Positions 1-5,577 of a stretch of DNA of 5,780 nucleotides are shown piece after piece. The DNA lies in contig CANESN010000058.1 in assembly GCA_947441105.1 (NCBI GenBank), positions 1 through 5,780 on the forward strand. Reading direction: 5' to 3'. The notes beneath the pieces were generated by a model. It searched no databases and had not been told where the DNA came from. It saw nothing but the letters and a program-made list of their open reading frames with translations. The position numbers were made by a program, and so were the translations under genes. Within the stretch, counting starts at the first letter, position 1; each line of letters opens with the position of its first letter. Origin of the DNA: Micrococcales bacterium (lineage in GTDB: Bacteria; Actinomycetota; Actinomycetes; Actinomycetales; Microbacteriaceae).

Positions 1-25
1 AATTTAGGCACCTAAGAAATCTACG

Positions 26-478
26 CTAAAAACCAAGACTTATCTTGCTCTCCGCCAGCTCTTTAGCGGTTCCCGTGAAGAAGAATTCGAGGTAGATCGG
101 CCCCTTGGGTTTTAGCTCCAACCAAATCTTCATGCCCTCGCGAAGGTTTCCCGCAGGGCTATAAACCTTTGCCCAAACCTCACGTTTTCCAACGAGTTGC
201 CCGTGGTTCAAAACTTGAATTTTGATAGTGGTGCCAAATTCAGATTCAGCAACATCCGTGATGCCTAAAACCTCAAGTCCCGCGAGTTCGGAAACGGAGG
301 TTGCCTCCTCGAGTGGATAGAAGTTGACCTCGCCAAATTGCAGTTGCGAAACAGCTGTTCTGGTGGCCTCGGCTGCGAGGGTAAAGCTCAGTGGAATGAG
401 CGAGAGTAGGGCCAAAGAGGTGCCCAAAAGCATTGTGACGCGTTGACCGTTTGGGGTCGTGAGCCAGGGCCGCTTCAA
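26..478 (-). CDS. Small predicted exported or membrane-anchored protein, function unknown
   Basis: I do not recognise this 150-residue protein. Its N-terminus has a basic start (K2, R3, R13) followed by a hydrophobic segment at about residues 14-36, ending in an Ala-rich stretch (LAAEA). That fits a signal peptide or a single N-terminal membrane anchor. The remaining ~115 residues alternate hydrophobic and polar residues, suggesting a beta-rich extracytoplasmic domain, with aromatic patches near the end (IYLEFFF). I see no cysteines or lipobox. The start is TTG at 478: a GGAG Shine-Dalgarno lies five bases upstream, whereas the only nearby ATG (residue 16, at 433) has no such site and would remove the basic n-region. 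The gene is divergent from psuG across a 63-bp spacer, so the two may share control. That the gene is real is fairly secure; its function is not assignable. Confidence 0.72.
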   Translation of the reverse strand: MKRPWLTTPNGQRVTMLLGTSLALLSLIPLSFTLAAEATRTAVSQLQFGEVNFYPLEEATSVSELAGLEVLGITDVAESEFGTTIKIQVLNHGQLVGKREVWAKVYSPAGNLREGMKIWLELKPKGPIYLEFFFTGTAKELAESKISLGF

Positions 479-483
479 GCTAT

Positions 484-487
484 CTCC
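484..487 (-). promoter_or_regulatory. Ribosome binding site deciding the TTG start of the small exported protein
   Basis: Read on the minus strand, GGAG lies five bases before the TTG at 478. The in-frame ATG at 433 has no purine-rich site in front of it. The site therefore favours the TTG start. Confidence 0.55.
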
Positions 488-498
488 GAATCAAATTA

Positions 499-520
499 CT
501 TGGTTATGAATCTACCCAAG
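499..520. repeat. Imperfect inverted repeat in the divergent spacer, candidate operator
   Basis: The 8-base arms CTTGGTTA (499-506) and TACCCAAG (513-520) are complementary at seven of eight positions around a six-base centre. The outer five bases, CTTGG and CCAAG, match perfectly. The element sits in the spacer between the divergent exported-protein gene and psuG, ending 21 bases before the psuG GTG. That is where an operator for a dimeric repressor would lie. A role as operator is inference. A weak RNA hairpin or chance are the alternatives, since no regulator gene is present in the window. Confidence 0.35.
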
Positions 521-529
521 AAACCGCAG

Positions 530-535
530 TAGCCT
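530..535 (+). promoter_or_regulatory. Candidate -10 element for a leaderless psuG transcript
   Basis: TAGCCT fits the loose actinobacterial -10 pattern TANNNT and ends six bases before the psuG GTG at 542. That spacing would put transcription start at or next to the initiation codon. No Shine-Dalgarno-like sequence precedes the GTG, as expected for a leaderless mRNA. I see no convincing -35 box. TATGAA at 505-510, inside the inverted repeat, is a competing -10 candidate that would give a short leader. This is a weak call. Confidence 0.25.
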
Positions 536-541
536 TATCCG

Positions 542-1438
542 GTGCTCAAAATTCACCCTGAAGTCCTAAATGCCCTGCAGAACAATTTGCCGGTAGTTGC
601 CCTTGAATCAACCATCATTTCTCACGGCCTACCTCGTCCAAGAAACCACCAGGCGGCACTGGACTTCGAGCAGATTTTGCGCGATAAAGGGGTTGTCCCT
701 GCCACCATCGCGGTGATCGATGGCATTCCAAACATCGGTTTGGATGACGCTGCGCTAGATGTAATTGCAAATCAGGACATCGCAAAAGCTTCGGTTCGTG
801 ACCTGCCGATTTTGGCAGCCAAGGGCCTCTCGGGAGCTACCACTGTGGCTGCCACCGCATTCCTTGCCGCTCAAGCTGGCATTCGAGTATTTGCCACCGG
901 AGGACTTGGCGGCGTCCACCGCGGAGCGCAGGACAGCTTCGACGAATCGGCTGACCTAACTGTGGTCTCTCAGGTTCCGGTGACAGTTGTAAGCGCTGGT
1001 GTGAAGAGCGTGTTGGACATCGCAGCTACCTTGGAGCGACTCGAGACCTTGAGCGTTCCAGTGATTGGTTACGGCACCAAAATCTTCCCAAGTTTCTGGC
1101 TGCGCGAGTCCGATTTCACCCTGGAATACCAAGCGGATGACGCCAATGAGGTTGCGCTAATAATGGCCGCTCGCGGAGATCAGGGCGGCATCGTGGTTGC
1201 TAACCCAGTCCCAGCACACCAAGCCTGGGAGCGCGTCGAGCACGATCGCGTGCTTGCCATCGCATTTGAAGCTGCCGCAAAGGCCGGCGTTACCGGCAAG
1301 GCTGTGACCCCATTCTTGCTGCAGTACATCGTTCAGGCATCTGGCGGAGTATCCCTTGAGGTGAACCTAAATCTGGCTAAGAACAACGTTTCGGTGGCTG
1401 CTGACATAGCTACCGCTTGGTGCAGGCTGCAGGGCTAA
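542..1438 (+). CDS. psuG: Pseudouridine-5'-phosphate glycosidase PsuG
   Basis: PsuG reversibly cleaves the C-C glycosidic bond of pseudouridine 5'-phosphate to give uracil and ribose 5-phosphate, in the cytoplasm. The 298-residue protein shows the family hallmarks. These are ALESTIISHG near the start (E22, matching E. coli Glu31), the metal-site region GGLGGVHRG (H126) and SADL (D138), the Schiff-base lysine in SAGVKS (K155, matching E. coli Lys166), GGIVVANP, TPFLL, and an Asn-containing C-terminal segment (N275, matching E. coli Asn289). These equivalences come from recalled family sequence, not a computed alignment. Length is close to the usual ~300-312. The GTG start fits where the family begins (ISPEV-like, here IHPEV), and no in-frame ATG lies nearby. 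No Shine-Dalgarno is visible, so leaderless initiation is possible. The stop overlaps the psuK start by one base, indicating a two-gene operon. Confidence 0.97.
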   Translation: MLKIHPEVLNALQNNLPVVALESTIISHGLPRPRNHQAALDFEQILRDKGVVPATIAVIDGIPNIGLDDAALDVIANQDIAKASVRDLPILAAKGLSGATTVAATAFLAAQAGIRVFATGGLGGVHRGAQDSFDESADLTVVSQVPVTVVSAGVKSVLDIAATLERLETLSVPVIGYGTKIFPSFWLRESDFTLEYQADDANEVALIMAARGDQGGIVVANPVPAHQAWERVEHDRVLAIAFEAAAKAGVTGKAVTPFLLQYIVQASGGVSLEVNLNLAKNNVSVAADIATAWCRLQG

Positions 1439-2298
1439 TGCCTAAGGTTTTGGTGGTTGGTGATGTCATGGACGACATCTTGGTTCTCCCAAAGGGAGAG
1501 ATTCGCCTGGACACCGATACCGATAGCCAGATCCAGCAGCAGCCCGGCGGTTCGGCCGCAAACTTTGCCTGCTGGCTAGCCAGCCTTGGAGTCGAAACCC
1601 ACTTCGTGGGAAGAGTAAGTGCTGAGGACCTTGATCGGCACTCGCAGATTTTGCGAAAGTACAAAGTAGTTCCGCACCTCCAGGTTGATAACGAGCTACA
1701 AACCGGTCGCATTGTGGTTTTGGTGCAGGGGCAACAGCGCAGTTTTCTCACTGACCGCGGAGCCAACAAAAACCTCGATCTATCCGCTATTCCAGATGAG
1801 CTATTTGGCGATGCGCTATACCTTTCCGGCTACACGGTTTTTGACCAGTCGGTTGAGGTGATGCAGGGCCTAATCAAAAGGGCCAAGGCCCATGGTTTTG
1901 TTGCCTGCGACCCCGGCAGTGCTGGTTACATTGCAGACCACTCGGTTCACACCTTCTTGGCTGCGATTCAAGGAGTAGATCTGCTTTTGCCTTCCTTGGA
2001 GGAGGGCCGAGTGCTGTCTGCTGAGTCAAGACCTGAGATTGTGGCGGCCCTGCTGGGTGAGTGGTTCCCTCAGGTCACACTCACCTTGGGTGCAGAAGGT
2101 GTTCAGTTGCAGTCGGCCGAAACCAATGAGCACATCCCTGCCTTTGCTGCAGATGCGATCGATGTCACCGGGGCAGGAGATGCCTTTGCCGCGAAGCTAA
2201 TTGCGGAGTTACTCGGTGGCAAGGACTTGAACATGGCAGCCCAATCTGCGGTTAGGTTTGCCGCCAAGGCGGTCACCAAACTAGGCGGTAGGCCTTAG
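1438..2298 (+). CDS. psuK: PfkB-family carbohydrate kinase, probable pseudouridine kinase
   Basis: This ribokinase-like (PfkB) sugar or nucleoside kinase is probably pseudouridine kinase, which makes the substrate of PsuG from pseudouridine and ATP. In its 286 residues, GDVMDD at 8-13 matches the N-terminal substrate-binding strand, PGGSAANFA at 37-45 is the first PfkB signature, and DVTGAGDAF at 242-250 is the second signature, with catalytic base D248 and the anion hole GAGD. The usual Asn of the NxxE motif appears to be Ser (PSLEE, 185-189). I chose the ATG at 1438 because MPKVLVVGD is where PfkB proteins normally begin; TTG at 1417 would only add seven residues lying over psuG. The pseudouridine specificity rests on the adjoining psuG and the 1-nt TAATG overlap (translational coupling). 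On sequence alone it could be another ribokinase-like enzyme. Confidence 0.88.
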   Translation: MPKVLVVGDVMDDILVLPKGEIRLDTDTDSQIQQQPGGSAANFACWLASLGVETHFVGRVSAEDLDRHSQILRKYKVVPHLQVDNELQTGRIVVLVQGQQRSFLTDRGANKNLDLSAIPDELFGDALYLSGYTVFDQSVEVMQGLIKRAKAHGFVACDPGSAGYIADHSVHTFLAAIQGVDLLLPSLEEGRVLSAESRPEIVAALLGEWFPQVTLTLGAEGVQLQSAETNEHIPAFAADAIDVTGAGDAFAAKLIAELLGGKDLNMAAQSAVRFAAKAVTKLGGRP

Positions 2299-3146
2299 TG
2301 GCCCTTTGGGTGCCAGACGGTTTTGACTTCCATCAGGTTCGTAATGTGATTTAGCGACCCCTTGGATCCAAGACGTGCAAAATCGCCCTTGCGAATAACG
2401 CGCTTTAGGTTCTGCGCAGCCTGAATCTCGAGCTCTACAAAGTTGCTGGTTCCCTCAAGGTCAATTGCATTGACATCCTGGTGAGAGGCAAGCCACGGAG
2501 CAATCTCCGCTTCTTTACCGGTCAACACATTTACAACGCCACCCGGAAGATCGCTGGTTGCCAGCACCTCGGTCAGAGTGATTGCTGGAAGCGGTAGTGA
2601 CCCACTCGAAACAACAACGATGGCATTGCCCGAGACAATCGCCGGGGCGATGGTGTTTACCAGACCCAAAAGTGCGCTGTCTTGAGGGGCAAAGGCAGCG
2701 ACAACGCCGGTTGCCTGAAGGGTTGAAATGTTAAAGAACGGACCCGCCACCGGGTTCATGTTTCCGGCAACGGCGTCAATCTTGTCGGTCCAGCCTGCGT
2801 GCCAAACCCAAGAATCGATTGCGGCATCAACCTCTTGGTTGGCCTGTCGATCGCTCTTGCCGGTTAGGGCTCTAATCTCGGCAACAAACTGCTCGCGACG
2901 ACCCTCGAGCATCTCGGCGATGCGGTAGAGAACCTGACCGCGGTTGTATGCAGTTGCGCCAGCCCAACCGGACTGAGCAGCGCGAGCTGCAACAACGGCA
3001 TCTCTGGCATCCTTACGGGAGGCCATTGCAACATTCGCTAGGAACTCGCCCTTGGAATCTGCAACTGGGTATACGCGACCGGATTCAGATCTTGGGAACT
3101 TGCCACCGATAAAGAGCTTGTATGTCTTTCTAATATCTAAACGCAT
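2295..3146 (-). CDS. Catalytic-domain-less aldehyde dehydrogenase homologue (ALDH16 C-domain-like)
   Basis: This 283-residue protein aligns with the NAD-binding half of the neighbouring dehydrogenase from about residue 9 (YKLFIGGKF) to about 255. The key residues are changed: the Rossmann motif IPWNFP becomes APQDSA, the cofactor lysine of VVLKPAE becomes serine (VVVSSGS), and the LELGGK glutamate region becomes IRKGD. The whole catalytic domain is then missing and the protein contains no cysteine, so thiol-dependent oxidation is impossible. It ends in LMEVKTVWHP (271-280), like the C-terminal oligomerisation strand of ordinary ALDHs (EVKTV). Rossmann half plus tail without a catalytic core is what the second domain of ALDH16 proteins looks like. 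I infer a structural or regulatory partner of the upstream ALDH. Its ATG lies in the TGATG that ends that gene, so translation is probably coupled. A decaying pseudogene is less likely, as the frame is intact throughout. Confidence 0.87.
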   Translation of the reverse strand: MRLDIRKTYKLFIGGKFPRSESGRVYPVADSKGEFLANVAMASRKDARDAVVAARAAQSGWAGATAYNRGQVLYRIAEMLEGRREQFVAEIRALTGKSDRQANQEVDAAIDSWVWHAGWTDKIDAVAGNMNPVAGPFFNISTLQATGVVAAFAPQDSALLGLVNTIAPAIVSGNAIVVVSSGSLPLPAITLTEVLATSDLPGGVVNVLTGKEAEIAPWLASHQDVNAIDLEGTSNFVELEIQAAQNLKRVIRKGDFARLGSKGSLNHITNLMEVKTVWHPKGH

Positions 3147-4576
3147 CAGTAACCACCCTTCAGATAAGCAGCCAATCCTTGCTTGCCGCCCTCCCTGCCG
3201 TAGCCGGATTCCTTGAAGCCACCAAATGGGCTGGTTGGGTCAAACTGGTTGAAGGTGTTGGCCCAAACCACGCCGGCGTTTAGCTGGTCGGCAAGTTTCA
3301 GGATCCTCGAACCCTTCTCGGTCCAAATGCCGGCACTCAGACCAAACTCAGTGTTGTTGGCCTTCGTTACAGCTTCTTGCGGGGTGCGGAAGGTCATAAC
3401 CGAAAGCACCGGTCCAAAGATCTCCTCGCGAGCCACAGTGTTAGCAGGGCTAACGCCAAGCATCAGGGTAGGTGCGAAGTAGAAACCGTTCTTTGGAATC
3501 ACACAAGCCGGAGACCAGCGCTCTGCGCCTTCTTTCTCACCCTGCTTCACAAGCGCTTCGATCTTCTTTAGCTGAGCCTTTGAGTTGATTGCACCGATGT
3601 CGGTGTTCTTGTCCATCGGGTCGCCAAGTCTTAGTGACTCCATGCGGCGCTGCAGCTTCTTGAGAAGTTCGTCTTGGATCGACTCTTGAACCAAAAGTCT
3701 GGAACCTGCGCAGCAGACGTGACCCTGGTTGAAGAAGATGCCGTTGATGATTCCCTCAACCGCTTGGTCAAGTGGTGCATCATCGAAGACGATGTTGGCG
3801 GCCTTGCCGCCTAGCTCCAAGGTGACCTTCTTGTTTGTTCCGGCAACCTGGCGAGCGATGATTCGACCAACCTCGGTTGAGCCGGTGAAGGCAACCTTGT
3901 TGACATCTTTGTGACCGACCAGGGCAGCTCCGGTGTCACCAAATCCAGTCACGATATTCACTACGCCATCTGGCAGCTCTGCCTGCTGGCAGATCTCAGC
4001 AAACAACAACGCGGTTAGCGGAGTGGTCTCGGCAGGCTTTAGAACGACGGTGTTTCCGGCGGCAAGGGCTGGGGCAATCTTCCAGGCCAGCATCATCAAT
4101 GGGAAGTTCCATGGGATGACCTGGGCAGCTACACCTAGGGCCTGCGGGTTTGGGCCTAGACCTGCATAGTCAAGCTTGTCCGCCCAGCCGGCGTAGTAGA
4201 AGAACCAGGCTGCAACCAAAGGAATGTCCACGTCGCGGGTTTCCTTGATTGGCTTGCCATTGTTCAAAGTCTCGGCAACCGCGAGCTCGCGAGCTCGCTC
4301 CTGAATGATCCTGGCGATGCGGTAAAGGTACTTGCCGCGCTCAGCGCCAGGAAGTTTTGACCAAACTTTTTCGTATGCGTGCCTGGCGGCCTTCACGGCG
4401 AGGTCGACATCCTTCTCGGTGCCGTATGTGATATCTGCGAGCACTTTTTCGTTGGCCGGGTTGATGGTCTGGTAGGTCTTGCCGGGCTTTAGGAACTTGC
4501 CGTCAATAAAGTGGCCGTAGCTGTCCTTGAAGTTCACAAGTGCTTGTGACTCTGGTGCTGGTGCGTATTCGAACAT
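3146..4576 (-). CDS. NAD(P)-dependent aldehyde dehydrogenase, catalytic subunit
   Basis: This ALDH-superfamily enzyme oxidises an aldehyde to a carboxylate in the cytoplasm. Next to deoC, the likely substrate is acetaldehyde released from deoxyribose 5-phosphate, though this is inferred. With 476 residues it carries the full set: IPWNFP (N157), VVLKPAE (K180), FTGST (230-234), LELGGK (general base E254), FFNQGHVCCAGSR (nucleophile C288), and EEIFGP (E385). It ends at AAYLKGGY, just where most ALDHs continue into a short EVKTV-type oligomerisation strand; that strand appears instead in the next gene. Two ATGs stand side by side at 4579 and 4576. AAGGA lies only two bases from the first but five from the second, so I chose 4576. 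The site overlaps the deoC stop, placing the gene tightly inside the deoC operon. Confidence 0.95.
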   Translation of the reverse strand: MFEYAPAPESQALVNFKDSYGHFIDGKFLKPGKTYQTINPANEKVLADITYGTEKDVDLAVKAARHAYEKVWSKLPGAERGKYLYRIARIIQERARELAVAETLNNGKPIKETRDVDIPLVAAWFFYYAGWADKLDYAGLGPNPQALGVAAQVIPWNFPLMMLAWKIAPALAAGNTVVLKPAETTPLTALLFAEICQQAELPDGVVNIVTGFGDTGAALVGHKDVNKVAFTGSTEVGRIIARQVAGTNKKVTLELGGKAANIVFDDAPLDQAVEGIINGIFFNQGHVCCAGSRLLVQESIQDELLKKLQRRMESLRLGDPMDKNTDIGAINSKAQLKKIEALVKQGEKEGAERWSPACVIPKNGFYFAPTLMLGVSPANTVAREEIFGPVLSVMTFRTPQEAVTKANNTEFGLSAGIWTEKGSRILKLADQLNAGVVWANTFNQFDPTSPFGGFKESGYGREGGKQGLAAYLKGGY

Positions 4577-4581
4577 CATTT

Positions 4582-4586
4582 TCCTT
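4582..4586 (-). promoter_or_regulatory. Ribosome binding site of the catalytic ALDH gene, overlapping the deoC stop
   Basis: On the minus strand, AAGGA begins inside the deoC TAA codon (TAAGGA) and stands five bases before the ATG at 4576 and two before the ATG at 4579. The spacing favours the inner ATG, and the arrangement suggests coupling to deoC termination. Confidence 0.6.
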
Positions 4587-5550
4587 AGTCCACGCTCACA
4601 TAATCTGGGCCGGAGTAGTTACCGGTCTTTAGTTTCTGACGCTGCATCAAAACATCATTTAGCAAACTCGATGCACCGAATCTAAATAGGTCTGGGGTTA
4701 GCCACTGCTCGCCAGCGGTCTCTTTTACGACCACCAAATACTTGATGGCGTCTTTTGCGGTTCTAATGCCACCGGCTGGCTTTACGCCAATAAGAACACC
4801 GTGCTCGTCATACCAGTCACGAACTGCCTGCAGCATCAACATGGTTATCGGAATCGTTGCGTTCACCGTGACCTTGCCGGTTGAAGTCTTAATGAAATCT
4901 CCACCAGCCAACATCGCAAGGTAGCTTGCTCTGCGAATGTTGTCGTAGGTCTGCAATTCTCCGGTTTCCAAGATCACCTTTAGGTGAGCGTAGGAACCAT
5001 CGCTTCGCTTGCAGGCCTCTTTGACTGCCTGAATCTGCTTATAAACCTCTAGGTAGTTGCCGCTTAGGAAAGCCCCGCGGTCAATGACCATGTCAATCTC
5101 GTCTGCGCCGGCTTTAACCGCATCCTTGGTGTCGAGCAATTTAACCGGGACGCTTGCGCGTCCAGAGGGAAAAGCAGTGGCAACTGCGGCGACATAGATC
5201 CCGCTATTACCAAGTGCCTTTTTCGCATGCTTGACCATGTCACCGTAAACACAAATTGCGGCAGGTCTTGGGCAATCTAAATCGGTTGGGTCCGGAGTCA
5301 GTGCCTTTAGGCAAAGGCTCTTTACGCGCTCCGGGGTGTCCATGCCTTCCAAGGTGGTGAGGTCCATCATCTTGATGGCGGCATCTAGTGCCCAGGCTTT
5401 GGAGGAGGTCTTTATTGAACGGGTACCAAGGGAAGCGGCTCTAGCCTCAAGGCCTACTTTGTCAACGCCAGGCAGCGAGTGTAGCCAGCGCTTCAGACTC
5501 TGATTTGTGATCCGAGAACCGACGATGGCTTCCGGGCTAAGTGGCTGCAA
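4585..5550 (-). CDS. deoC: Deoxyribose-phosphate aldolase DeoC, long form
   Basis: DeoC is a class I aldolase that splits 2-deoxy-D-ribose 5-phosphate into glyceraldehyde 3-phosphate and acetaldehyde, the last step in using deoxynucleoside sugar. In its 321 residues, the Schiff-base lysine is K221 in GGDFIKTSTGK, the proton-relay lysine is K257 in GVKPAGGIRT, and the matching acid is D153 in ADEIDMVID. VCVYGD-type sequence (ICVYGD, 99-104), FPSGR (127-131) and the late RFGASSLLND (290-299) complete the barrel. It exceeds the ~220-260 residues of the short bacterial forms and is close to the ~318 of the animal enzyme. The extra length is mostly N-terminal. The C-terminal tail has tyrosines (Y312, Y317), as the family does. 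The start is TTG at 5550, preceded at five bases by a perfect AAGGAG; no ATG lies nearby. The gene follows an SDR gene by 27 bases and precedes the ALDH pair. Confidence 0.97.
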   Translation of the reverse strand: MQPLSPEAIVGSRITNQSLKRWLHSLPGVDKVGLEARAASLGTRSIKTSSKAWALDAAIKMMDLTTLEGMDTPERVKSLCLKALTPDPTDLDCPRPAAICVYGDMVKHAKKALGNSGIYVAAVATAFPSGRASVPVKLLDTKDAVKAGADEIDMVIDRGAFLSGNYLEVYKQIQAVKEACKRSDGSYAHLKVILETGELQTYDNIRRASYLAMLAGGDFIKTSTGKVTVNATIPITMLMLQAVRDWYDEHGVLIGVKPAGGIRTAKDAIKYLVVVKETAGEQWLTPDLFRFGASSLLNDVLMQRQKLKTGNYSGPDYVSVD

Positions 5551-5555
5551 GATAA

Positions 5556-5561
5556 CTCCTT
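5556..5561 (-). promoter_or_regulatory. Strong ribosome binding site deciding the TTG start of deoC
   Basis: AAGGAG on the minus strand lies five bases before the TTG at 5550, in the 27-base gap after the SDR stop codon. It is the best Shine-Dalgarno in the window and fixes the unusual TTG start. Confidence 0.75.
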
Positions 5562-5577
5562 GAAATCTCCAGCAAGC

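Noticed and set aside
4..15. Near-palindrome TTAGG-CA-CCTAA just downstream of the exported-protein gene, possible terminator.
   Set aside because: The loop would be only two bases (or four with a 4-bp AT-rich stem), no clear U-run follows on the minus strand, and the window edge hides the context.
1070..1120. PsuG segment GTKIFPSFW as an abnormal active-site substitution.
   Set aside because: From memory the E. coli enzyme also has Lys at this place (QTKALPAFF), so the variation appears normal for the family.
1410..1769. Minus-strand open frame of 119 codons opposite the start of the kinase gene.
   Set aside because: It is rich in Arg, Cys and Ser with no recognisable domain and lies wholly opposite well-supported psuG and psuK coding sequence; it is a shadow frame.
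2291..2303. GGCC-TTAGT-GGCC dyad across the convergent stop codons as a bidirectional terminator.
   Set aside because: The stem is only four base pairs and is not followed by a convincing U-run in either direction.
2295..3146. The short ALDH homologue as a truncated pseudogene.
   Set aside because: The frame is open throughout, its start is coupled to the gene before, it retains a specific C-terminal strand, and the loss looks like a defined absence of the catalytic domain rather than decay.
3213..4169. Several plus-strand open frames of 60-90 codons opposite the catalytic ALDH gene.
   Set aside because: They lie entirely antisense to a strongly conserved enzyme, have no family resemblance, and have no ribosome binding site that stands out.
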